A stretch of 64,000 bases of DNA from JBICHN01 sp043101845. GTDB lineage: Bacteria; Planctomycetota; Phycisphaerae; Phycisphaerales; UBA5793. The stretch is taken from the NCBI GenBank assembly GCA_043101845.1, contig JBICHN010000011.1, forward strand, positions 1,364,001 to 1,428,000, read 5' to 3'. Of the stretch, positions 9,901 through 16,488 are shown piece after piece (positions within the stretch are counted from its first letter, which is position 1; every line of letters starts with the position of its first letter). The notes beneath the pieces were generated by a model. It did not search any database. It was not told the origin of the DNA and was given only the letters and a program-made list of their open reading frames with translations. Made by a program: the position numbers and the translations under genes.

Positions 9901-10822
9901 GACGGTTCTTCTGTTCCGCCGCTTGGGCCAAGGCCCGCTCTCCGGCCGCGCGACCATTCGACACGGCGGCGAGCGTTTCGCGAAACACCGTCAATGAACG
10001 CGCGCGGGCGGATCTCTGCATCCACCAGATCCACAATCCGCACGCGACCGCCGCCGTTACACCCGCGACAATCACCGTTGGAGCGAAACGCCACTGCTCG
10101 ATCCAGAGAGTCCCAACCACGACGGCGATGACGAAGAGAACGGAGAGCAGACCCGGTCCCGCGCCAGCGCTGAATCGCGCCAGCCGGAGGTTCTGGAGTG
10201 ATTCCGACCGCTCGCGAGCCAGAGCGACTGACGACTCGAGCGTTTCATCCGGTGACGCCGTGGGATCGGCGTCAGCGCGAGGCGTCTCCCAGGCGCCGTC
10301 AGCTTCAGCGACGCGGGCGAGTCGGACGCGTTCGAGAAACGCGCGGCTCGATTTCTCCGCCTGCTCAAGGGCTTTGCGCTGCGCGGTGATGCGCTCATTC
10401 GCCTTTTCGAATTCACGACGAGGAAGCGGTTCGGCGCTCTCGTACTCGCTCTCGATAAGCCAGTTTTCTTCCTGCCACTTCCGCTTCGCATCTTCTTCGA
10501 GTTGGCTCGCCTTCGCGTCCACGGCTTCGCGGGCCGCCCGCTCTTCAGCCTTGATCTGCTCGCGCTTCGCGCGGCAGTCGGCGTCGAGCTCCGATTGTTC
10601 GGATTCGAATCTCGTGGCGAGCGCTGCGAGCGACTGATCAGCTTCTTCGTTCGCGCGACGACACTCGTTCTGGTACTCCCGCTCGATGTCTTCGACCGCA
10701 GCTTCGCGAGCGGCTGTCGCCGATTCGCGAATGCCGCGGCGTTCATCTGTGGTCGCCGAAAGGTCGAGCAGGACGGCACGAATCTGCGCCGCGTTGAGAA
10801 CAGTCAGGTTGGCGCTCGCCAT
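6917..10822 (-). CDS. EssC/EccC-like FtsK/SpoIIIE-domain ATPase with coiled-coil arms
   Basis: 1301 residues from ATG 10822 (a TTG at 10861 would add 13). Order: alpha-helical, charge-rich coiled coil (about 20-210); two transmembrane helices (about 223-243 and 246-268); second long coiled coil (about 275-430); then three ATPase-like modules. Only the middle one is intact: Walker A AGKTGSGKST at 765-774, VDFKKG at about 797-802 and Walker B ILVIIDEF at about 869-876. The first module (about 455-725) and last (about 1060-1290) lack Walker A. Two membrane helices followed by three tandem FtsK-type domains is the plan of type VII secretion motors; the coiled coils replace the FHA domains of EssC. 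It ends the WXG100 cluster and probably powers export of those proteins. Confidence 0.85.
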   Translation of the reverse strand: MASANLTVLNAAQIRAVLLDLSATTDERRGIRESATAAREAAVEDIEREYQNECRRANEEADQSLAALATRFESEQSELDADCRAKREQIKAEERAAREAVDAKASQLEEDAKRKWQEENWLIESEYESAEPLPRREFEKANERITAQRKALEQAEKSSRAFLERVRLARVAEADGAWETPRADADPTASPDETLESSVALARERSESLQNLRLARFSAGAGPGLLSVLFVIAVVVGTLWIEQWRFAPTVIVAGVTAAVACGLWIWWMQRSARARSLTVFRETLAAVSNGRAAGERALAQAAEQKNRREAENINRRDRELVDAKKKYAPRIAHARSERKKESAALNEHYPSELRRLEAECRQRLDELTAARTAAERDAKATLEARLRDAEMMRDQRLNEAESAFVGAVHESDARWSRQFDRARVTLGDAAVMAREVFPDLSRFDADWPPPSAIPPAIPFGTIAIDLREFNGDTTDEPIRAPIETPALLSFPDSASLLLETDGPGREHAIALMQSVMLRLLTAMPPGKVRFTIFDPVGLGQSFAGFMHLADYSEQLVGERIWTEPRHIEQRLTDLTEHMESVIQKYLRNEFQTIAEYNEQAGEIAEPYRFLVMADCPVNLSDNAARRLSSIVQTGARCGVYALLMVDRRQSAPGGLQMEDLRRACVRLEWDENRVVWDDEAFRRWPLEPEAPPDDRVVTRYLQRVGEGAREAGRVEVPFDIITPDEAQRWSRNSGDDLRIPLGRAGATRLQSLVLGHGTSQHALVAGKTGSGKSTLLHVLVTNASLWYGPDQLEFYLVDFKKGVEFKTYATHELPHARAIAIESDREFGASVLRRVDSEIRARGDRFRRVGAQDLAAFRRLSPDEPMPRILVIIDEFQEFFTEEDKIAQDAALLLDRLVRQGRAFGVHVVLGSQTLGGAYGLARSTIGQMAIRIALQCSEADAYLILNEDNSAARLLSRPGEAIYNDGGGAVGANSPFQIAWLPDGSHERSLQIVRALADETGYLPAEPPAVFEGHAPADLRRHRALSQWLTTPPASAPAVIEAALGEPIAIKPPVSFQIRRQGGANALIVGQRDEAALGMMAAALITIAAQTPVANEVDARSRIMVFDGGSIDAAHAGLLPRIAKGVPHEATSPEFSAATEALSEIASEIDRRESGAASPAPPWFILIYGLQRFRAWRRPADEFSFSLDENTAPRPDRDLARLVREGPALGIHSLIWVDTVATAERFFDRATMREFDTRILFQMSAADSSQLIDSADASRLGLRRALYFSEEAGLMERLRPYAAPNPEWLDGVLNTLRSRD

Positions 10823-10896
10823 CGAGTCTCTACCGAATGTCGCCGGGGCGGGATCATTCAAACTCGGCCTGAGCCTTTCATGGCATGGACGCCTGG

Positions 10897-11109
10897 CTAC
10901 TCGCAGTCACGCCGCGCCCGAGCGAGGACATCGGCGATCTCTTCGATGGAGGACAGGGCGCGGCGGATGCGCTCATCCATCAGTTCAACATACCGGCTCT
11001 CGAAATCCTTCGCCACCGGATCGTTCCAGTGAGCCGTGACTCGGTTCCAGCTTCGCAACAGATTGTGCCGGGCGGATTCCAGCTTGGCGCGTCCGGTCGA
11101 GATACTCAT
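10897..11109 (-). CDS. Small WXG100-like protein (second of the pair)
   Basis: 70 residues, entirely helical by composition, with no membrane segment. A central turn HWNDPVAKDFESRY matches the WXG100 pattern of a helix, a W-x-x turn and a second helix with spaced F and Y, although Gly is replaced by Asp. WXG100 proteins form helical-hairpin dimers and are exported by type VII secretion motors. Its ATG overlaps the stop of the upstream gene (ATGA at 11106-11109), implying translational coupling, and the ATPase starts 74 bases downstream. It is shorter than the usual 100 residues, so family membership rests on the motif and context. Confidence 0.6.
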   Translation of the reverse strand: MSISTGRAKLESARHNLLRSWNRVTAHWNDPVAKDFESRYVELMDERIRRALSSIEEIADVLARARRDCE

Positions 11110-12128
11110 GAATTCGGCGCTCCGTCCCGGCCGTGGGCGACGCCTTTGGGCGCCGGTTCGAAACGCTCAACGCTGCCGTTCGCGATCACCACGAGCGAGC
11201 CGGGAGGCGCACTCAGAATCAGCATCCATTCCGGAAACCGGCGCCGCAACTCGCCAATCGTCGTTCGACCGTAGAGCGTTTGAGTCTCTGGCGGCGCCAG
11301 TGGGGAAACGGTCCATCCAGAATCAGACGCATCAGCGTTCGACGCCCGTTCGAAAACAACCTGCGGTATGCGAAAGGCGTTCGGGTGGACCACGACGATC
11401 GATTCATCAGGCGGCGAGACCGGGGTGACTCCCTCCGGCAGCTGAATCGGGTCCGGCTGGTCAGCCTGGTCGGGCTCGCTGGACCACGCGTCGAAGTCGA
11501 TTCCGGTGAGCGATCGCCGGGAGTCCGCCGGGACACCTCGACCGCGCAGCACGGTGTCGACATCGGCATCGGATGACTCGGTGGACGAGGCGGCATCGAT
11601 TGGACGCGCCACCGAAACTTCCGCATCGGCGTCATCGTGTGATTTCGTCGCCGACACGGGCGGGGTTACGCTCAGATACGCGTCAATCTGGTTCAGTACT
11701 CTGTCGACGCCCGCGATAGCGTCCGGCGCGATCCTGGCGAAGGTATCGGAGAGGTTCCGCACGGCGCCGAGTCGCGGCTCGATCTCTCGGCTCAGTGTGT
11801 CACGCCACCTCCGGATGATGTCGAGCTTCGCCTTCGCCTCTTCGAACTGTCGCCTGGCGCGTTCAAGATCGCGTCTGGCCTCGATGGTTCGCCGCTGGGC
11901 GAATTCGGCGCGTGACAGTTCGTCCCGCGCCTGCGCCACGGCGCGCTCCCGACGCTTCGCCTCCGTGCGCCAGCGTTCGAGTGACTCGTGTTCGATGAAC
12001 GAGCGAACCCGATTGATCTCGCTGAGAATGTCCATCAGTCCGGCTTCGCCCTCTTCGACGAACTGGACGAGCGCGACGCGAAAGCGTTTGAGTTCATCGG
12101 TCGAGGTGATGCGGGCGTGTTGATTCAT
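11106..12128 (-). CDS. Coiled-coil protein of the WXG100/FtsK cluster
   Basis: 340 residues from ATG 12128; an in-frame TTG at 12155 would add 9, and neither has a clear ribosome site. Residues 10-160 are long amphipathic helices rich in E, R and A (for example RRERAVAQARDELSRAEF), like the helical N termini of type VII substrates or adaptors. Residues 160-240 are a low-complexity acidic linker, and 250-330 form a small folded domain ending ILSAPPGSLVVIANG. No known enzyme motif is seen. It lies between the two WXG100-like genes, 34 bases after the first and overlapping the second by 4. Secreted substrate, chaperone and structural partner are all possible. Confidence 0.6.
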   Translation of the reverse strand: MNQHARITSTDELKRFRVALVQFVEEGEAGLMDILSEINRVRSFIEHESLERWRTEAKRRERAVAQARDELSRAEFAQRRTIEARRDLERARRQFEEAKAKLDIIRRWRDTLSREIEPRLGAVRNLSDTFARIAPDAIAGVDRVLNQIDAYLSVTPPVSATKSHDDADAEVSVARPIDAASSTESSDADVDTVLRGRGVPADSRRSLTGIDFDAWSSEPDQADQPDPIQLPEGVTPVSPPDESIVVVHPNAFRIPQVVFERASNADASDSGWTVSPLAPPETQTLYGRTTIGELRRRFPEWMLILSAPPGSLVVIANGSVERFEPAPKGVAHGRDGAPNS

Positions 12129-12162
12129 CAGGAGTGGGAGTGGCGTCACGAACAATGCGAGG

Positions 12163-12435
12163 TCAGCGCTGCTTGAGGTACTCGTCGATTCGTTCGGCCT
12201 TGCGAAGAAGGAATGGAATATGACGCTCCGAGGCTTCGGTGAACCGCACGAGCGTCTTCATCGTGTCCTGAAACTCTTCGACGAAGCGATCGTGCTCCTG
12301 ATCGCGCCACGATTGCCCCAGCGCGCTCAGCCGTCCCTGCATCGAGGCGAGACGACTCTGAAGTTCGGTGTTGAAACGCTTGAGTTCCAGCGCGAACTGG
12401 CGAAGTTCGTCCGGGTCTACGATCGCTTTGGCCAT
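12163..12435 (-). CDS. WXG100-family small protein (first of the pair)
   Basis: 90 residues, all helical, with no signal peptide. Length, the turn SWRDQEHDRF (Trp43) between two helices and the closing helix ERIDEYLKQR fit the WXG100/EsxA family, in which the third motif residue is often D instead of G. Family members are exported as helical-hairpin dimers by EssC/EccC ATPases. GGAAGGA lies 9 bases upstream of the ATG. It is the first gene of a four-gene same-strand set ending in the FtsK-like motor. No C-terminal Y-x-x-x-D/E export signal is seen. Confidence 0.75.
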   Translation of the reverse strand: MAKAIVDPDELRQFALELKRFNTELQSRLASMQGRLSALGQSWRDQEHDRFVEEFQDTMKTLVRFTEASERHIPFLLRKAERIDEYLKQR

Positions 12436-12506
12436 GCGTAAGGTCCTTCCGTGCGGTCACATTGTCCCGGAGGACGAAAACGCCGTCAATTGACCGATCG
12501 CTCAGA

Positions 12507-13178
12507 TTACCCGTAGTCCCAGATCTCTCCCGGCGCGAGAACTTTCACTTCAACGCCATTCGGCTTGAAATGACTCGGGTCCTGTTCGATTGGCGGCCAG
12601 GTGTCGTAGTGAATGGGGATCGCGGCGTTCGGCCGGATGAGTTCGGCGGCGCGCGTCGCGAGTTCGGGCCCCATGGTGAAGCGATCACCGATCGGCACCA
12701 TGGCGATGTTCGGTTTGTAGATCTCGCCGATGAGCTCCATATCGCCGAAGAGACCGGTGTCGCCGCAGTGATAGAAGGTGACTTCGCCGATGTTCAACAC
12801 CACTCCCGTCGGCATTCCCATGTAGCGGCCCTCGTAACTCGACGAGTGAAACGCCTGGGTGAGAGCGATCCAGCCGAAGTCCGTGCGCAGCCGGCCGCCG
12901 GGATTCATCGGTTCGACCCGGTCGTGTCCCTGCTCCCCGATATACTCGGCGAGCTCGAAGCCGGCATAGACCGTGGCCCCATTGGCGCGAGCGATGTCGA
13001 GCGTGTCGCCCAGATGGTCGGCGTGCCCGTGGGTGAGCGCGATCGCATTACATTTGACCTGATCGGCCGAATGCTTCGCCTTCGGGTTCCCGGAGAGAAA
13101 CGGATCAATGGCGACCGCATTGTCTCCCGACTCCAGGAGGAATCCGGCGTGGCCAAGAAAGGTAATTCGTACGGTCAT
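12507..13178 (-). CDS. UPF0173 metal-dependent hydrolase (metallo-beta-lactamase fold)
   Basis: 223 residues from ATG 13178, preceded by GGGAGGG. Opening MTVRITFLGHAGF, metal motif HGHADHLGD, later FYHCGDTG and the final PIHYDTWPP are the signatures of the UPF0173/UlaG-like group of metallo-beta-lactamase hydrolases. All metal-binding His and Asp positions appear present. Substrate unknown for most of this family; cytoplasmic. The WXG100 gene starts 71 bases downstream on the same strand, with no terminator between, so it could share the transcript. Confidence 0.9.
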   Translation of the reverse strand: MTVRITFLGHAGFLLESGDNAVAIDPFLSGNPKAKHSADQVKCNAIALTHGHADHLGDTLDIARANGATVYAGFELAEYIGEQGHDRVEPMNPGGRLRTDFGWIALTQAFHSSSYEGRYMGMPTGVVLNIGEVTFYHCGDTGLFGDMELIGEIYKPNIAMVPIGDRFTMGPELATRAAELIRPNAAIPIHYDTWPPIEQDPSHFKPNGVEVKVLAPGEIWDYG

Positions 13179-13293
13179 GAACAATCCCTCCCAGCTTGAT
13201 CTCTGTCGGACTCTATAGCGCGGGTGGTCGGATACGCCACTGCGTACGAATCCGAAGATGACACGGGAACGAAGTCGGTGCGGGAGATTGTAC

Positions 13294-13806
13294 ATGCACG
13301 CAGGCGACATACAGATCTCGACTCAAGGCGACGGCTCGTTTCGCCTGCGGGCGGAGCAGTTGATCAGGCGACCACGAGGTGAGGTCTTCTCATTCTTCGC
13401 CGACGCCACGAATCTCGAGAGCATTACGCCGCCCTGGCTCAGATTCCGCATCACTTCGCCGCAGCCGATCGATATTCGCGAGGGGGCGCGTATCGAGTAT
13501 CGACTGCGCCTTCACGGCATTCCCATTCGCTGGCGAACTCTCATTTCCGTGTGGGATCCGCCGTTCGAGTTCGTCGACGAGCAACTCAGCGGTCCGTACC
13601 GTCAGTGGGTCCACCGACACACCTTCGAAGAAACACCCGAAGGTACCCAGATGGTCGATGATGTGCACTACCGCCCCCGGGGTGGCGCGCTGATCCATCG
13701 CTTCTTCATTCGGCGGGACCTTGAGGCGATCTTCCAGTTTCGGGCCGATCGAATCGAGACTATCCTCACCAGCGGCGACAGTGTGACGAAAGCGAATAGG
13801 GGATGA
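13294..13806 (+). CDS. SRPBCC-family (START-like) ligand-binding protein
   Basis: 170 residues from ATG 13294, which has GGGAGA 7 bases upstream. The opening FRLRAEQLIRRPRGEVFSFFADATNLESITPPWL is the classic SRPBCC start, where the first strand leads into the helices lining the pocket, and the C-terminal long helix (RRDLEAIFQFRADRIETIL) closes it. Such proteins bind hydrophobic ligands or act as cyclases; none is predictable here. Divergent from the UPF0173 gene and 4 bases before the next lipoprotein gene, probably co-transcribed. Confidence 0.8.
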   Translation: MHAGDIQISTQGDGSFRLRAEQLIRRPRGEVFSFFADATNLESITPPWLRFRITSPQPIDIREGARIEYRLRLHGIPIRWRTLISVWDPPFEFVDEQLSGPYRQWVHRHTFEETPEGTQMVDDVHYRPRGGALIHRFFIRRDLEAIFQFRADRIETILTSGDSVTKANRG

Positions 13807-13810
13807 TGTC

Positions 13811-14398
13811 GTGCTTCAGACAGCGGTTCGCTTCGCAGCGATCGGTCTCGCGACTCTCGGCGCCGGTTTGACCAGTGGGTGCGCCATGTACATCAGCGCG
13901 TATCAGTACACCCCTGAGATTCAGGAGGTAACTGTCTTCAGTTCGGATACGCAGAATGCAGAGGCCGCGCGTGTGCTCGTGTCGGTGGTGGGCGTTTCGA
14001 GAGGGGACGACGAGTCCGGGATTCCACCCGCCGTGGAGATTCGCCTTCGATTCGAGAACCACTCGGCCGGCGCCATTGCCGTCAACCCGGCGGAGTGCCG
14101 GTTATTCGCCGCGGACCTTCGCGAGTTTCCGCCGCCCTCCGCTGAACCTGACGGAACGATTGAGCTCGAGCCGGGGGAATCAGTCGTCATCACGGTTCGC
14201 TTTCCGTTTCCGGGTGGGGAGATTCCCGGCCGATTCGATCTCGACGGGCTCAATGTTCGCTGGTCGATTCAGATTGATGGCGTTGATCGAGCGCAGAGCG
14301 CTACTTTCAATCGTCTTCGCGAGATGCACTACAACTCGTACGAGCGACCGTTTCCGTCCTCCCGGATATCAGTCGGCGGCGGGTACACTCGGCAATAG
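13811..14398 (+). CDS. Putative lipoprotein of unknown function
   Basis: 195 residues from GTG 13811. A signal peptide ends with LTSGC (Cys24), a good lipobox. The rest looks like an immunoglobulin-like beta-sandwich: IRLRFENHSAGAIAVNPAEC, followed by a strand-rich part with ESVVITVRFPFPGG. No enzyme motif. It starts 4 bases after the SRPBCC gene and ends 3 bases before the convergent aminotransferase gene. I do not recognise the family. Confidence 0.65.
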   Translation: MLQTAVRFAAIGLATLGAGLTSGCAMYISAYQYTPEIQEVTVFSSDTQNAEAARVLVSVVGVSRGDDESGIPPAVEIRLRFENHSAGAIAVNPAECRLFAADLREFPPPSAEPDGTIELEPGESVVITVRFPFPGGEIPGRFDLDGLNVRWSIQIDGVDRAQSATFNRLREMHYNSYERPFPSSRISVGGGYTRQ

Positions 14399-14401
14399 CT
14401 G

Positions 14402-15730
14402 TTATGAAGCCGCCGATGTCTCGTCAGGGATTCCGTTGCGCGCCGCCGTCACGAGACTGTCTCCGAATCGATCGAGTTCCTCGAGTGTCGTGTACACGCT
14501 CGGCGAGACCCGGATGCCTTCGAACTCATCGTGTTTGATCGGCGTGGTCAGAATCCGATGCTCGTTCCAGAGCCAGTCAGACAGCTTTCCGGAATCGAGT
14601 CCTTCCACTTGCACCGTTGCGATTCCGCACGCATAGGCGTCGTGATCGCTCGTGTGCAGACGAACGCGATCGACTTCGCGCGCTCGACTTGTCCAGTATC
14701 GACGCAGGTATCGCAACCGCGCCGCCTTTCGGGCGGCGCCGAGTGACTCGTGAAAGGTCAGGGCCTCCGCGATCGCGAGCGCATTCGCGGCGGGATGGGT
14801 TCCGATCTCTTCAAACTTGCGAATGTCCTCATCCATCGAGTCCGGCGCCGCCATGAGGGGCCAGAGCCCGGCGATTCGCTCGTGTCGCACGAAGAGCAGT
14901 CCTGTGCCGTGTGGGGCGAAGAGCCACTTGTGCAGACTCGTCGCGAAGTAGTCGCATCCGAGCTCATCGAGACCGAAGTCGAAATGCGCCAGCGAATGGG
15001 CGCCGTCGACAAGCACGGGGATCCCGTGACGGCGAGCCATTTCGGTGATTTCCCGCACCGGGAGGATCTGCCCCGTCAGATTGATCATGTGACACATCAG
15101 GATGAGTCGCGTGCGCGGAGTGATGTGATGCTCGAATCGGGAAACGATCTCGGACGGGTCCTCGGCGGGGATCGGGATCGAGAATTGACGCAACACGATT
15201 CCGTCGCGCCGTTCCCGCTGCTTGAAGGTGTTGATCATTCGCGGGTAGTCCTGGTTCGTCGTCAGGACCTCGTCTCCCGGCTTGAGATCGAACCCGAATT
15301 GAAGAATCTGCAGGCCTTCGGACGCATTCCGCGTAAGCGCGATCTCTTCGGGACTCACCTTCCAGGCCCGGGCCAGGCGTGAGCGGACCGCCTCCCGTTG
15401 CGGTTCGAGCACTTTCCACATCGTGTACGGCGGCGCCTGATTCGAGAAGTCGAGATGTCGCTTCATCGCGTCCTGCACAAAACGCGGCGAAGGACTTACA
15501 CCGCCGTTGTTGAGATTGACGAGACTGCGATCAACCGTGAACGCCTGGGCGACGAGACCCCAGAATGGTTCGTCATCCACCGCGTCGTCGGGCGCCGTCG
15601 CAGTGGAGGCGATCGTCTCGCAGATTGACCGCAGGCGCTCGCCGGCGACGAGACGACCCGCCGCGGCCATCGCCAGAGCGCCGGAAGCAGTGAGCGCCGG
15701 TTGTTTGAGGAACGCTCGACGAGTCCACAT
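14402..15730 (-). CDS. Tat-exported class V aminotransferase-like PLP enzyme
   Basis: 442 residues. The N terminus MWTRRAFLKQ plus a hydrophobic stretch is a twin-arginine signal, so the enzyme is exported folded with its cofactor. The fold-type I PLP motifs are present: VDGAHSLAHFDF (cofactor Asp) and SLHKWLFAPHGTG with the Schiff-base Lys. The closest family by pattern is the isopenicillin-N-epimerase/cysteine-desulfurase-like group, and planctomycete genomes often encode Tat-exported members. Reaction not predictable. Convergent with the lipoprotein gene, 3 bases apart. Confidence 0.87.
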   Translation of the reverse strand: MWTRRAFLKQPALTASGALAMAAAGRLVAGERLRSICETIASTATAPDDAVDDEPFWGLVAQAFTVDRSLVNLNNGGVSPSPRFVQDAMKRHLDFSNQAPPYTMWKVLEPQREAVRSRLARAWKVSPEEIALTRNASEGLQILQFGFDLKPGDEVLTTNQDYPRMINTFKQRERRDGIVLRQFSIPIPAEDPSEIVSRFEHHITPRTRLILMCHMINLTGQILPVREITEMARRHGIPVLVDGAHSLAHFDFGLDELGCDYFATSLHKWLFAPHGTGLLFVRHERIAGLWPLMAAPDSMDEDIRKFEEIGTHPAANALAIAEALTFHESLGAARKAARLRYLRRYWTSRAREVDRVRLHTSDHDAYACGIATVQVEGLDSGKLSDWLWNEHRILTTPIKHDEFEGIRVSPSVYTTLEELDRFGDSLVTAARNGIPDETSAAS

Positions 15731-15799
15731 GACGCCGGCCTCCTGAGAGACGGTGGAGTGGCGCCAGTGTAACAGATCACGATTCCGGGGAGTGGTTGG

Positions 15800-16393
15800 T
15801 CACGCGGACCGACGATCGATCGCATCGAAGGGGCTTGCGGCGGCTCGGGGTCGCCAGGCATTCATCTCCGCCTGGATCGACTTCCGGCGAAACCACGCGA
15901 GCATGCTCGTCGGGAGGACAAGAGAAACGGCGATCGATACCGCCGCGGCGACACCGACGGGTCCGGCGGCGAGCGCCGATACGAAATCATCCACGCCGTG
16001 TTCCGAGGTCGCAATCTCAATAAGTCGACCCTGCATCGCCATGACCGCCAGCGCATGCGTGACGGCGACCGCGCCAATCTTCGCCCGCGCCCAATAGCGT
16101 CCGACACGCAGCGTCCAGGGACGGCGGCGCAAGAGTCCGACCCCGATGACGGTGAGCACCACGGCGAGCCCGGTGTTGACGCCGATCAGGACCCCGGAGA
16201 AAGTGTCGAGCCGTGTGCTGAACTGCGAATTCGACGAGCCGATCGCATCGGCCATTGTCGCGCCGCCCATCATGGTGAGCAATCCGCCGGCGGCGCCGAT
16301 CACACCGATTCCGGTCGCTAGAGCGCCGAGCACATCCGGCCACAGCGTCTTCGTGACGGGGGTCGCGTTCCCGGCGTTGGTCGTGGTCCACAT
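15800..16393 (-). CDS. Small membrane protein of unknown function
   Basis: About 197 residues from ATG 16393 (another ATG at 16411 adds 6). Four hydrophobic segments: GALATGIGVIGAAGGLLTMM, SGVLIGVNTGLAVVLTVIGVGLL, AKIGAVAVTHALAVM and GVAAAVSIAVSLVL. No family recognised. The extra ATG would lie inside an 11-base inverted repeat (16410-16437), so the shorter start is more likely. Confidence 0.55.
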   Translation of the reverse strand: MWTTTNAGNATPVTKTLWPDVLGALATGIGVIGAAGGLLTMMGGATMADAIGSSNSQFSTRLDTFSGVLIGVNTGLAVVLTVIGVGLLRRRPWTLRVGRYWARAKIGAVAVTHALAVMAMQGRLIEIATSEHGVDDFVSALAAGPVGVAAAVSIAVSLVLPTSMLAWFRRKSIQAEMNAWRPRAAASPFDAIDRRSA

Positions 16394-16409
16394 GAGGCGC
16401 CACCGATGC

Positions 16410-16437
16410 ATGGATGAGGTATCGAAACCTCATCCAT
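16410..16437. terminator. Inverted repeat after the Asp-box lipoprotein gene
   Basis: Perfect 11-base stem (16410-16420 with 16427-16437), 6-base loop ATCGAA. It lies between the stop of the large lipoprotein gene (16489) and the start of the next minus-strand gene. It lacks a T run on either strand, so it is either a weak terminator, an mRNA-stabilising hairpin, or a hairpin hiding the downstream start. Confidence 0.4.
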
Positions 16438-16488
16438 CATCGGCGATCACGATGCGGAGCATCGGAGTTCAGCGCGTCCGATAGCCGG

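Noticed and set aside
8540..9997. 485-codon open frame on the + strand opposite the FtsK-like gene
   Set aside because: It lies entirely inside the minus-strand ATPase gene, has strongly skewed R/E/D/H composition and no family motif. It reflects codon bias of the real gene. The same applies to 7754-8386 and 9786-10637.
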